Of a stretch of DNA of 8,497 nucleotides, positions 1 through 7,297 are shown piece by piece (the first letter of the stretch is position 1; the number at the start of each line of letters is the position of its first letter). The notes beneath the pieces were generated by a model. The model had not been told where the DNA came from. It searched no databases and saw nothing but the letters and a program-made list of their open reading frames with translations. A program made the position numbers and the translations under genes. The DNA comes from Acidobacteriota bacterium (GTDB lineage Bacteria > Acidobacteriota > Terriglobia > Terriglobales > Acidobacteriaceae), in assembly GCA_021810815.1 (NCBI GenBank), contig JAJZHR010000076.1, positions 1-8,497 on the forward strand, read 5' to 3'.

Positions 1-2914
1 GGGAGCGTCGCTCGCCCTGGCTGGCCTTGCTGGCTGCACCAAGCAGCCGGACGAGCCGATCTTCCCCTACGTCCAGCAGCCGGAAGACCTGGTCCTCGGC
101 AAGCCGATGTACTTCGCGACGGCTTTTCCGTTCCCCACCGGCGCCGTCCCTCTTCTGGTGAAGACCGACGCCTTCCGCCCGATCAAGGTTGAGGGCAATC
201 CTGAGCACCCGTACAACAAGGGCAAGTCGGACATCTATTCCCAGGCCAGCCTGCTCGGCCTGTACGATCCTGACCGCTCGCAGCGGGTGTTGTACCGCGG
301 CGAAACCAGCTCCTGGGCCCAGTTCCAGCAGGCGTTCCTCGCGGCTCTCGCGGTGCGCAAGCCCAATGGCGGTCAAGGCATTTACATCCTGAGCGAGACC
401 ATCACCTCGCCAACGCTGGCGGCGCAGTGGAAGCAGGCGCAGGCGGCGTACCCGAACGCGAAGCTGGTGCAGTACGACCCCATCAACAGCGATTCCGCGC
501 GCTCCGCGTCCAAGGCCGTTTTCGGCAGCTACAAGGACGCTCAGTACGACCTGGACGGCGCGGACGTGATCCTTTCGCTGGATGCCGATTTCCTCTCTGG
601 CATCGCATTCCCCGGCTTCTTCAAGCTCTCTGCGCAGTACGCCCAGCGCCGCAGGGTGGAGGATGGCAAGCAGCTGAATCGGCTCTATGTGGTCGAGAGC
701 ACGCCGACCACCACCGGATTCAAGGCGGAGCATCGCCTGGCGCTGCGGCCGAGCGACCTCGAGGCGTTCGCGACGGCCCTGGCCGCAGGCTCCGGCTTCA
801 GCGGGGACGCCGGCCAGCAGAAGTATTTCCAGGCTGTGCTCGCCGACCTGAAGGCGCACAGCGGCAAGTGCGTTGTCATCCCCGGCGAGCAGGCTTCTCC
901 CGCTGTCCATCGCGCTGCGATGATGCTCAACCAGCAGCTTGGCGCAGTCGGCAAGCAGGTGGTCTATCGCGACCCGATCAACCCCATGCCGACCGAGCAG
1001 TTGCCGGAGCTGAAGTCTCTCGTGGCGGACCTGGCCGCGGGCAAGGTCGAGTGGCTGATCCTGCTGGAGTCCAACCCTCTCTACTCCGCTCCGGCCGATC
1101 TGAACTTCGACCAGGCGCTGCTGAACAAGGCGAAGGTCACCGTCCACCTGGGCTCGTATGTGGATGAGACCGGCTCGCTGACCCAGTGGCAGATCAACAA
1201 GGCGCACTATCTCGAAAGCTGGTCGGACGCGCGGGCCTACGATGGCACGCTCTCCGTCATCCAGCCGATGATCGACCCGCTCTACGGTGGCAAGACGGCG
1301 CATGATGTGATCCAGACCATGCTCGACAACCCGCTGCTCTCGGCTTACGAGGCGGTGCGCGCGAACACCAGGCCCGCCATTCAGGGCGACTTTGAAGCGG
1401 GATGGCGCAAGACTCTGCACGCTGGCTTCGTTGAAGGCACGGCTGCGGAAAAGACGGCCGGCGCTGCTTCGGCTGCGATGGCCCCGGCTCCCTCGCCGGC
1501 ACCCGCTGCGCAGCAGGCTTCGCCGGACTCGCTGGAGATCGTCTTCCGCCCCGACCCCAACCTCTACGACGGTCGTTTCGCCAATCTGGGCTGGCTGCAG
1601 GAGCTTCCCAAGCCTGTGACCAACCTGAGCTGGGACAACGCCGCCCTGATGTCGATGGCGCAGTTGACCAAGCTCGGATTGAAGGAATCCGACGTCATCG
1701 AGATCGACGCCAGCGGCCGCAAGGTGAAGGCTCCGGTGCTGATGATGCCCGGCCATCCCGACGGCAGCATCACTGTTTATCTTGGCAATGGACGGCGCAT
1801 CGAGGCCGGCCGCGTGGGAGCGGCGGTAGGCTTCGACGCTTTCGCGATCCGCACCGCGGACACTCCGTTCTATGCGGGCAATGCGAAGGTGGCGAAGACC
1901 TCCGACCAGTACGACGTCTGCGTCACCAAGAGCCACTACATCGATGAGCGCGGCAAGTTCGCCCAGCAGGACATGGAGACCAAGGACTTCTCCGGGACGC
2001 ATTCGCTCGAGGGCAACGAGGCGATGCAGCGCGGCATCGTGCGCTATGCGACGCTCGACCAGTTCAAGGTGGACCCGAACTTCGCGCACGAGGGCGAAGG
2101 CAAGGAAGACCCTGCCTGGGACGAGACCATGTTCAAGCCGTGGAACTACAAGACCAACGGCAATGGGACTGAGAAGTACGCCTGGGCGATGTCGATCGAC
2201 ATGAACTCCTGCGTGGGCTGCAACGCGTGCGTCGTCGCCTGCTACGCGGAGAACAACATCGCCGTGGTCGGCCGCGAGCAGGTCAAGATCGGCCGCAACA
2301 TGCAGTGGATTCGCATCGACACCTACTTCGAGGGCGACCTCGAGGCTCCAAAGGCGCACTTCCAGCCGATGAACTGCCAGCACTGCGAGAATGCTGGCTG
2401 CGAGCAGGTCTGCCCGGTGGGTGCGACGGTTCACACGCCCGAGGGCTTGAACACCATGGTGTACAACCGCTGCGTTGGCACCCGCTACTGCTCGAACAAC
2501 TGCCCGTACAAGGTGCGCCGCTTCAACTTCCTGCTGTACTCGGACTATGAGACCGAGAGCCTGAAGTTCATGCGCAACCCCGATGTGACCGTGCGCAGCC
2601 GCGGCGTGATGGAGAAGTGCAGCTATTGCATCCAGCGCATCCAGGCGGCGAAGATCGAGGCGGACAAGAACAACCGCGTCGTTGAGGACGGAGATGTCGT
2701 CACGGCCTGCCAGCAGGCTTGCCCGACCGATGCCATCATCTTCGGCAATCAGAACGACCCGAAGAGCAAGGTCGCAAAGCTGAAGGCGGAGCAGCGCAGC
2801 TACGCTGTTCTGGGCGACCTCAACTACCGTCCGCGCACGCGCTATCTGGCTGGCGTCGTCAACCCCAATCCGGCGCTGGAGCCGGCTCCGATGGAGAACA
2901 GCACGGCGGGTTGA
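1..2914 (+). CDS. actB: Alternative Complex III subunit ActB (molybdopterin-fold / iron-sulfur protein), 5' partial
   Basis: This is the large periplasmic subunit that relays electrons from the quinol site in ActC to the cytochrome subunits. Reading is open from base 2 with no start codon in the window; 970 codons are visible, so only the first residues are missing. The visible N-terminus is the end of an export signal with a lipobox (LAGLAGC, Cys at bases 35-37), implying a lipid-anchored, probably Tat-exported protein. Counting from the Met at base 107, residues up to about 440 and 475-600 resemble the molybdopterin-oxidoreductase fold, joined by an Ala/Pro-rich linker (about 450-473). The C-terminal third is a four-cluster ferredoxin-like domain: C702-C705-C708-C712; C757-C760-C765-C769; C789-T792-C795-C799; and C838-C841 with C868-C872. 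The Thr at 792 replaces a Cys, as expected for the one [3Fe-4S] cluster known in ActB. ActB homologues lack a molybdenum cofactor; that is family knowledge and is not proven here. The Met at 107 is internal, not the start. Confidence 0.96.
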   Translation, partial: GASLALAGLAGCTKQPDEPIFPYVQQPEDLVLGKPMYFATAFPFPTGAVPLLVKTDAFRPIKVEGNPEHPYNKGKSDIYSQASLLGLYDPDRSQRVLYRGETSSWAQFQQAFLAALAVRKPNGGQGIYILSETITSPTLAAQWKQAQAAYPNAKLVQYDPINSDSARSASKAVFGSYKDAQYDLDGADVILSLDADFLSGIAFPGFFKLSAQYAQRRRVEDGKQLNRLYVVESTPTTTGFKAEHRLALRPSDLEAFATALAAGSGFSGDAGQQKYFQAVLADLKAHSGKCVVIPGEQASPAVHRAAMMLNQQLGAVGKQVVYRDPINPMPTEQLPELKSLVADLAAGKVEWLILLESNPLYSAPADLNFDQALLNKAKVTVHLGSYVDETGSLTQWQINKAHYLESWSDARAYDGTLSVIQPMIDPLYGGKTAHDVIQTMLDNPLLSAYEAVRANTRPAIQGDFEAGWRKTLHAGFVEGTAAEKTAGAASAAMAPAPSPAPAAQQASPDSLEIVFRPDPNLYDGRFANLGWLQELPKPVTNLSWDNAALMSMAQLTKLGLKESDVIEIDASGRKVKAPVLMMPGHPDGSITVYLGNGRRIEAGRVGAAVGFDAFAIRTADTPFYAGNAKVAKTSDQYDVCVTKSHYIDERGKFAQQDMETKDFSGTHSLEGNEAMQRGIVRYATLDQFKVDPNFAHEGEGKEDPAWDETMFKPWNYKTNGNGTEKYAWAMSIDMNSCVGCNACVVACYAENNIAVVGREQVKIGRNMQWIRIDTYFEGDLEAPKAHFQPMNCQHCENAGCEQVCPVGATVHTPEGLNTMVYNRCVGTRYCSNNCPYKVRRFNFLLYSDYETESLKFMRNPDVTVRSRGVMEKCSYCIQRIQAAKIEADKNNRVVEDGDVVTACQQACPTDAIIFGNQNDPKSKVAKLKAEQRSYAVLGDLNYRPRTRYLAGVVNPNPALEPAPMENSTAG

Positions 2915-3000
2915 AAGCTGGGGCCGTAGAGTAGGCACCCACCCTGCGGTTCTGGGGCACCCGGTACAAGGCAAGTGGTTCAGCGGCATCCGGTTCAACG

Positions 3001-3008
3001 AGGCAGGA
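3001..3008 (+). promoter_or_regulatory. Ribosome binding site that decides the actC start
   Basis: AGGCAGGA lies 8 nt before the ATG at 3017. The same frame also opens at a GTG at 2975, which would add 14 residues (MVQRHPVQRG...), but that codon has no purine-rich site at a suitable distance and the added residues do not look like an ActC N-terminus. The ATG at 3017 is therefore preferred. The rest of the actB-actC gap (2915-3000) shows no gene, clear promoter or terminator. Confidence 0.7.
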
Positions 3009-3016
3009 CACTGAAG

Positions 3017-4447
3017 ATGGCGACGAAGGAAAAGATCAACGATCCGATGCTGGACCCCAAGACGGGTGAATATGCCGTCATCGGGCCCGGCCAGACGTTC
3101 AAGTCGGTGACGGACACAATCTCGAAGATCGTCCTCACGGCGCACACGCCGGTGGGCTGGTTTCTGGGGCTGCTGATGGCGGGCGGCCTCGCCACCGGGC
3201 TGCTCATCGGGCTTACCTGGCTGGTCCTCAAGGGCGTCGGCATCTGGGGCATCACCATCCCCGGCGCATGGGGCTTCGCCATCATCAACTTCGTTTGGTG
3301 GATCGGTATTGGCCACGCCGGCACCCTGATCTCCGCCATTCTTCTTCTGTTCAAGCAGGGGTGGCGCAACTCCATCAACCGCTTCGCCGAAGCCATGACC
3401 ATCTTCGCCGTGGTCTGCGCCGGCATGTTCCCCCTGATCCACGTCGGCAGGCCGTGGCTTGGCTACTGGCTGTTCCCCTACCCGAACACGATGAACGTGT
3501 GGCCGCAGTGGCGCAGCCCCCTGGCCTGGGACGTCTTCGCCGTCTCCACCTACGCGACCATCTCGGTGGTGTTCTGGTATATCGGCATGATTCCCGACTT
3601 CGGCACGCTGCGCGACCGCGCCAAGTCCCCGCTCGCGCAGTATTGCTATGGCCTGCTTTCGCTCGGCTGGCGCGGCTCGACACGGCACTGGATGCGGTAT
3701 GAGTCTGCCTCCCTGCTGCTGGCCGGCCTCTCCACGCCGCTGGTTCTCTCGGTGCATACCGTCATCAGTTTCGACTTCGCCGTGGCGGCTCTGGCGGGAT
3801 GGCACACCACCATCTTCCCGCCCTACTTCGTCGCTGGCGCCGTCTACTCCGGCTTCGCCATGGTGTTGACCCTGGCGATTCCGATCCGCAAGCTCTATCA
3901 TCTGGAGCACATCATCACCCTGCGCCACCTGGACAACATGGCGAAGGTGATGCTGGTCACAGGCTTCATCGTCTGCTACGGCTACGGCATGGAAGTGTTC
4001 ATGGCCTGGTACTCGGCGTCGCACTGGGAATTCTTCATGATGTGGAACCGCATGTTCGGCCCCATGGGTTGGGCGTACGGAATCCTCATCTTGACCAATC
4101 TGGCGATTCCGCTCACCACGCTCTGGTTCCGCAAGCTGCGCGTCAACACGACCTACCTCTTCATCCTGTCGATCATTGTCAACATCGGCATGTGGTTTGA
4201 GAGGTTCGTCATCGTCGTCACCAGCCTCTACCGCGACTACTTGCCTTCCTCCTGGGGCACCTACAAGGCGACGCGCTGGGACTACCTCATCTACGTCGGC
4301 ACCCTGGGCCTGTTCACCTTCTTGTTCTTCCTCTTTGTCCGCTTCCTCCCCATGATTCCCATGTCGGAGCTGCGCACGATGCTTCCGCAGACCAAAATCC
4401 GGCCCGGCGGCCCCGTCGCCGAGACCAATATCGAGGAGGCCGTCTAA
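3017..4447 (+). CDS. actC: Alternative Complex III subunit ActC (NrfD/PsrC-like membrane protein, quinol site)
   Basis: This integral membrane subunit binds and oxidises quinol and hands electrons to the iron-sulfur clusters of ActB. The 476-residue product has a soluble N-terminus of about 45 residues and ten hydrophobic segments by eye (the first about residues 46-70, the last about 420-445), as expected for the NrfD/PsrC fold with extra helices. His142 (in FPLIHVGRPW) and Asp172 (in PLAWDVFAVSTY) sit where NrfD-type proteins of ACIII carry the His/Asp pair implicated in quinol binding and proton release; this placement rests on recalled family knowledge. The gene lies 102 nt after actB and ends in TAATG, sharing one base with actD, which suggests translational coupling. 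Nothing looks truncated or shifted. Confidence 0.96.
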   Translation: MATKEKINDPMLDPKTGEYAVIGPGQTFKSVTDTISKIVLTAHTPVGWFLGLLMAGGLATGLLIGLTWLVLKGVGIWGITIPGAWGFAIINFVWWIGIGHAGTLISAILLLFKQGWRNSINRFAEAMTIFAVVCAGMFPLIHVGRPWLGYWLFPYPNTMNVWPQWRSPLAWDVFAVSTYATISVVFWYIGMIPDFGTLRDRAKSPLAQYCYGLLSLGWRGSTRHWMRYESASLLLAGLSTPLVLSVHTVISFDFAVAALAGWHTTIFPPYFVAGAVYSGFAMVLTLAIPIRKLYHLEHIITLRHLDNMAKVMLVTGFIVCYGYGMEVFMAWYSASHWEFFMMWNRMFGPMGWAYGILILTNLAIPLTTLWFRKLRVNTTYLFILSIIVNIGMWFERFVIVVTSLYRDYLPSSWGTYKATRWDYLIYVGTLGLFTFLFFLFVRFLPMIPMSELRTMLPQTKIRPGGPVAETNIEEAV

Positions 4448-4989
4448 TGCCAATGCAAGAGGGGATTTACGGTCTGGTCGCTGAATTCGACACCCCGGGC
4501 GATATGGTGCGCGCCACAGAGGCGGCGCATCACCATGGCTACCGCCGCATGGACTGCTACACGCCCTACCCGGTGGAGGAGGCAGCCGAGGCGCTGCACT
4601 TCACCAAGAATCGCGTCTCCCTGATCTGCCTGCTGGGCGGCATCCTGGGAGGATCCACGGCCTTCCTGATGCAGACCTGGATCGCGGTGTGGAGCTATCC
4701 GCTGAACATCGCGGGTCGGCCGCTCTATTCCTGGCCGGCCTTCATCATCCCCGCCTACGAGTGGACCATCCTGTGGGCAGGACTCTCGGCCGCCTTCGGC
4801 ATGCTCGCCATGAATGGGCTGCCGCAGCCCTACCACCCTCTCTTCAACGCGCCGAATTTCCGCGATGGAGCCACGGTGGACAAGTTCTTCCTGTGCCTGG
4901 AGGCGACGGATCCCCGGTTCTCGCTGGTCGAGTCGCGCGCCTTCCTGGAGTCGTTCAACCCGGTGTCCGTGGTGGAGGTGGATCATTAG
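4447..4989 (+). CDS. actD: Alternative Complex III subunit ActD (DUF3341 membrane protein)
   Basis: This small structural subunit of ACIII contacts the ActC/ActF membrane core. The 180-residue product has a soluble N-terminal part (residues 1-55, including the motif YTPYPVEEAAEAL), a first helix at about 59-82, a short loop with the family motif GRPLYSWPAF (90-99), a second helix at about 100-122, and a soluble C-terminus. Length and motifs match DUF3341. The start at 4447 overlaps the actC stop (TAATG) and is preceded by GAGGAGGC about 7 nt upstream. A second ATG at 4453 is possible but less well spaced. Its exact catalytic contribution is unknown in the family; roles in proton conduction have been suggested. 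Confidence 0.93.
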   Translation: MPMQEGIYGLVAEFDTPGDMVRATEAAHHHGYRRMDCYTPYPVEEAAEALHFTKNRVSLICLLGGILGGSTAFLMQTWIAVWSYPLNIAGRPLYSWPAFIIPAYEWTILWAGLSAAFGMLAMNGLPQPYHPLFNAPNFRDGATVDKFFLCLEATDPRFSLVESRAFLESFNPVSVVEVDH

Positions 4990-4993
4990 TATC

Positions 4994-5042
4994 CAGGGAG
5001 CAGGGATCAGGGAACTCAGATCGGGGAACACGGCAGTGGGAA
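4994..5042 (+). repeat. Degenerate G-rich heptanucleotide repeat between actD and actE
   Basis: Starting 4 nt after the actD stop, the sequence falls into 7-nt units: CAGGGAG, CAGGGAT, CAGGGAA (three near-perfect copies, 4994-5014), then CTCAGAT, CGGGGAA, CACGGCA and GTGGGAA with increasing decay. The block ends just before the actE ribosome binding site. GGG runs at 4996, 5003 and 5010 and GGGG at 5023 are separated by 4, 4 and 10 nt, so a G-quadruplex in DNA or RNA is conceivable. The periodicity is seen directly; any function is inference. Confidence 0.7.
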
Positions 5043-5045
5043 GCG

Positions 5046-5050
5046 AAGGA
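5046..5050 (+). promoter_or_regulatory. Ribosome binding site of actE
   Basis: AAGGA sits 6 nt before the ATG at 5057. It selects this start over longer versions of the same frame, which runs open back into actD, and over the internal Met at 5081. The chosen start gives a proper lipoprotein signal. Confidence 0.7.
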
Positions 5051-5056
5051 ACGGCA

Positions 5057-5863
5057 ATGCGCCTGGCTCGTCAAATCTCGATGGTTGCAAGCCTTGCGGC
5101 GGTCGCCCTTCTGGCGGGCTGCCGGCAGGACATGCACAATCAGCCAAAGTTCATTCCGCAGCGCGGAACCACGTTCTACGCCGACGGCCGCTCCGTGCGC
5201 CCTCAGGTGGAGAATACGGTCGCGCGCGGCCAACTGCATGAGGATGAGTATTTCTACACCGGCCTGGTGGCGGGCAAGGAAGGCGATATGATGCCGTTCC
5301 CGGTCACCATGCAGGTGCTGGAGCGCGGACAGGAGCGCTTCAACATCTATTGCGCGCCCTGCCACTCGCGCGTTGGCAACGGACAGGGAATGATTGTGCA
5401 GCGCGGATATAAGGTCGCGGCCAACTTCCACGACGCCAAGCGCATGGCGCAGCCGATTGGCCACTACTTCAATGTGATGTCCCACGGATATGGCTCGATG
5501 CCGGACTATGCTGCGCAGGTTCCGGTCGTGGACCGCTGGGCGATCGCAGCCTACATTCGCGCGCTGCAGTTGAGCCAGGCGGCGCAGGCGTCCGATGTCC
5601 CGGCGGGCCAGCATGTGGAGAAGCTCTCCGACATCGCGACGGACGAGGGGCTTCCAGCCAGCTTTGCGGGCGAGTGGACCCTGCCGGCGACGGCGCTGAG
5701 CGAGATGATGAATGGCAGCGCTGCTGGCGCAGGAAGCTCGACCCCTGTGGGCCCGACGATGCCGAAGGAATCCACGAGCAACCGGGCCACGGGCAAGACG
5801 GGCTCGGGCAATGCGGGTCAGGCCGTGCCACCGCCTGCAAGCGTGCCTCCGAGCAGGCAATAA
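5057..5863 (+). CDS. actE: Alternative Complex III subunit ActE (monoheme cytochrome c lipoprotein)
   Basis: This membrane-anchored periplasmic cytochrome c accepts electrons within ACIII and probably passes them towards the terminal oxidase. The 268-residue product begins with a lipoprotein signal (basic start, hydrophobic core, lipobox LLAGC with Cys22). One heme-binding motif, C99-A-P-C102-H103, is present. Met148 in GYGSMPDYA is the likely sixth heme ligand, and the closing helix is about 159-172. This is a class I cytochrome c domain (about 85-172) after an N-terminal extension (23-84) that ActE proteins share. Residues after about 212 form a Ser/Gly/Pro/Ala-rich, probably disordered tail to residue 268, which looks longer than needed for the cytochrome fold. 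The gene follows actD by 67 nt and precedes actF by 114 nt. An ordinary soluble cytochrome c is unlikely given the position. Confidence 0.94.
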   Translation: MRLARQISMVASLAAVALLAGCRQDMHNQPKFIPQRGTTFYADGRSVRPQVENTVARGQLHEDEYFYTGLVAGKEGDMMPFPVTMQVLERGQERFNIYCAPCHSRVGNGQGMIVQRGYKVAANFHDAKRMAQPIGHYFNVMSHGYGSMPDYAAQVPVVDRWAIAAYIRALQLSQAAQASDVPAGQHVEKLSDIATDEGLPASFAGEWTLPATALSEMMNGSAAGAGSSTPVGPTMPKESTSNRATGKTGSGNAGQAVPPPASVPPSRQ

Positions 5864-5866
5864 ATA

Positions 5867-5884
5867 GCGGCAGCAGCTTGCCGC
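5867..5884 (+). other. Hairpin just after the actE stop
   Basis: GCGGCA (5867-5872) and TGCCGC (5879-5884) are perfect reverse complements around a 6-nt loop, and a G-U pair at the loop edge could add a seventh pair. No run of T follows, so it is not a standard intrinsic terminator. It could stabilise the 3' end of an upstream mRNA segment or be a processing site, or be chance in GC-rich DNA. Confidence 0.4.
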
Positions 5885-5911
5885 AAGGCGCCAGATGTAG
5901 AGACGGCAGTT

Positions 5912-5926
5912 CTCCAGATGTTGGAG
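5912..5926 (+). other. Second small hairpin in the actE-actF gap
   Basis: CTCCA (5912-5916) and TGGAG (5922-5926) pair around the loop GATGT. The word CCAGATGT occurs twice in this gap, at 5891-5898 and 5914-5921; the second copy spans the hairpin loop. There is no adjacent T-tract, so termination is not supported. Confidence 0.3.
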
Positions 5927-5977
5927 GCAGATTGTTCAAGTGCATTTTCTAAGGACTAAGGGCGGACGGTAGAGCGC

Positions 5978-7297
5978 ATGTCAGACCAACACCAATACGG
6001 AAGCGGGCAGGCGGACACACACGGCCACGCGCACGGCCACAAAACCGCGGTTCCCGCCAGCCTTGCCGCACCGGCGATGGTTGGGCAGTGGCAGCGGAGG
6101 TGGCTCATCCTGGGCGTCGTCACAGGGCTGCTCTCGCTGATCTTCCTGTTCCTCGGCGAGGACGGCATCAACCATTTCCTGCGCGCCTACGTGGTCGGCT
6201 TCATGATGTGCTTCACCTTCATGGGCGGCGGCCTCGCTCTTCTCATGGTGCAGTACTGCTCCGGCGGCAAGTGGGGCCTGATGCTGCGCCGGCCGCTGGA
6301 GGCGATGACCCGCACCCTCCCGCTGGTCGCGCTGATGTTCCTGCCCATCATCTTCGGGATGAAGCGGCTGTACCTGTGGGCTGCCGTCTCGAACCCTGTC
6401 CAGGCCCTGAAGGACGGCGTCATCAACAGCGCGCAGGCGCACGCGATCGCGTTCAAGCGCCCGATGCTGAATCCAACGGGCTTCATCATCCGCTCGGTCA
6501 TCTACTTCTCCATCATCGCCCTCTACACCTATCTGCTGAACAAGTGGTCGGTGAAGCGCGAGCAGGACAAGGCCGGCAACTACGAGTTCTGGCGCATCAA
6601 GTTCGAGAACCTCAGCGGATTCGGCCTTGTCGTCTATGCCTTCATGCTCACCGGGCCGGCGATTGACTGGGTGATGTCGATGGACCCCACCTGGTACTCC
6701 TCGGTATGGGGCCTGCTGTTCCTGGTCGGCCAGGGATACGCCGTTCTCGCGCTGGGCATCCTGACCCTGCTCCAGCTCTCCAAGGCAGAGCCGATCAAGT
6801 CGCTCTTCCGCAAGACCGAGCAGATGGACATGGGCAAGCTGGCGTTCGCCTTTGTCATGCTCAACATCTATCTCGCCTTCTCGCAGTTCCTGATCATCTG
6901 GTCAGGCAATCTGCCGGACGAGATTCCCTGGTACCTGAACCGCTTCCGCGGCGGCTGGGGCGTCATCATCACCATCGACTTCATCCTGCACTGGCTCGTT
7001 CCCTTCACGCTGCTGCTGTCCCGCGACCTGAAGAAGAACAAGAGCAAGCTGGCCTGGGTTTGCCGCATCATGATCTTCGCGCGCTGCTGGGACCTGTTCT
7101 GGCTGGTCGAGCCGAACTATCCCGACTCCGCGCGGAACCTGCACATGACGCCGGGAATGGCTGCCTACTTCGTCGTCCCTGTGGCCTTGATTTCCCTGTG
7201 GTTCGCCTACTATTACGCGCAGTTGAAGTCGCGTCCGCTGGTGCCGGTCAACGATCCGCACTTCGACGAGATTCTGGAGCCCGAGCATGCACACTGA
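5978..7297 (+). CDS. actF: Alternative Complex III subunit ActF (ten-helix membrane protein)
   Basis: This is the second large membrane subunit of ACIII, structurally related to ActC and proposed in the family to contribute a proton path rather than a quinol site. The 439-residue product has a hydrophilic, His-rich N-terminal tail (His at 5, 15, 17, 19, 21), then ten hydrophobic segments by eye, the first at about 42-60 and the last at about 393-415. Recognisable stretches include GPAIDWVMSMDPTWYSS and the helix ending WDLFWLVEPN, typical of ActF, with acidic residues inside or at the ends of helices. The start ATG at 5978 has only a weak purine-rich site upstream (GGGCGGA near 5960), and no better in-frame start was found. 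Its end overlaps the next gene by 11 nt. Confidence 0.94.
   Translation: MSDQHQYGSGQADTHGHAHGHKTAVPASLAAPAMVGQWQRRWLILGVVTGLLSLIFLFLGEDGINHFLRAYVVGFMMCFTFMGGGLALLMVQYCSGGKWGLMLRRPLEAMTRTLPLVALMFLPIIFGMKRLYLWAAVSNPVQALKDGVINSAQAHAIAFKRPMLNPTGFIIRSVIYFSIIALYTYLLNKWSVKREQDKAGNYEFWRIKFENLSGFGLVVYAFMLTGPAIDWVMSMDPTWYSSVWGLLFLVGQGYAVLALGILTLLQLSKAEPIKSLFRKTEQMDMGKLAFAFVMLNIYLAFSQFLIIWSGNLPDEIPWYLNRFRGGWGVIITIDFILHWLVPFTLLLSRDLKKNKSKLAWVCRIMIFARCWDLFWLVEPNYPDSARNLHMTPGMAAYFVVPVALISLWFAYYYAQLKSRPLVPVNDPHFDEILEPEHAH

Noticed and set aside
2934..2997. Short repeated words (GGCACCC twice, GGTTCA twice) in the actB-actC gap
   Set aside because: Six- and seven-base repeats are expected by chance in a GC-rich gap of this size, and they form no convincing structure.
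2975..3016. GTG-initiated 14-residue extension of ActC
   Set aside because: There is no ribosome site before the GTG, while AGGCAGGA is well placed for the ATG at 3017.
4444..5031. Open frame on the - strand (195 codons) opposite actD
   Set aside because: It is a shadow of actD in a GC-rich gene; it has no recognisable motif or plausible context.
4814..5056. N-terminal extension of the actE frame back into actD
   Set aside because: It would overlap actD and bury the lipoprotein signal internally; the ATG at 5057 with AAGGA gives a normal signal peptide.
4955..5860. Long open frame on the - strand (301 codons) opposite actE
   Set aside because: It mirrors actE almost exactly. The + strand has a lipobox, CxxCH and ribosome site, while the antisense product is Arg/His-rich with no motif.
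5867..5884. Intrinsic terminator after actE
   Set aside because: The hairpin is real but no T-tract follows, and the next gene belongs to the same complex.
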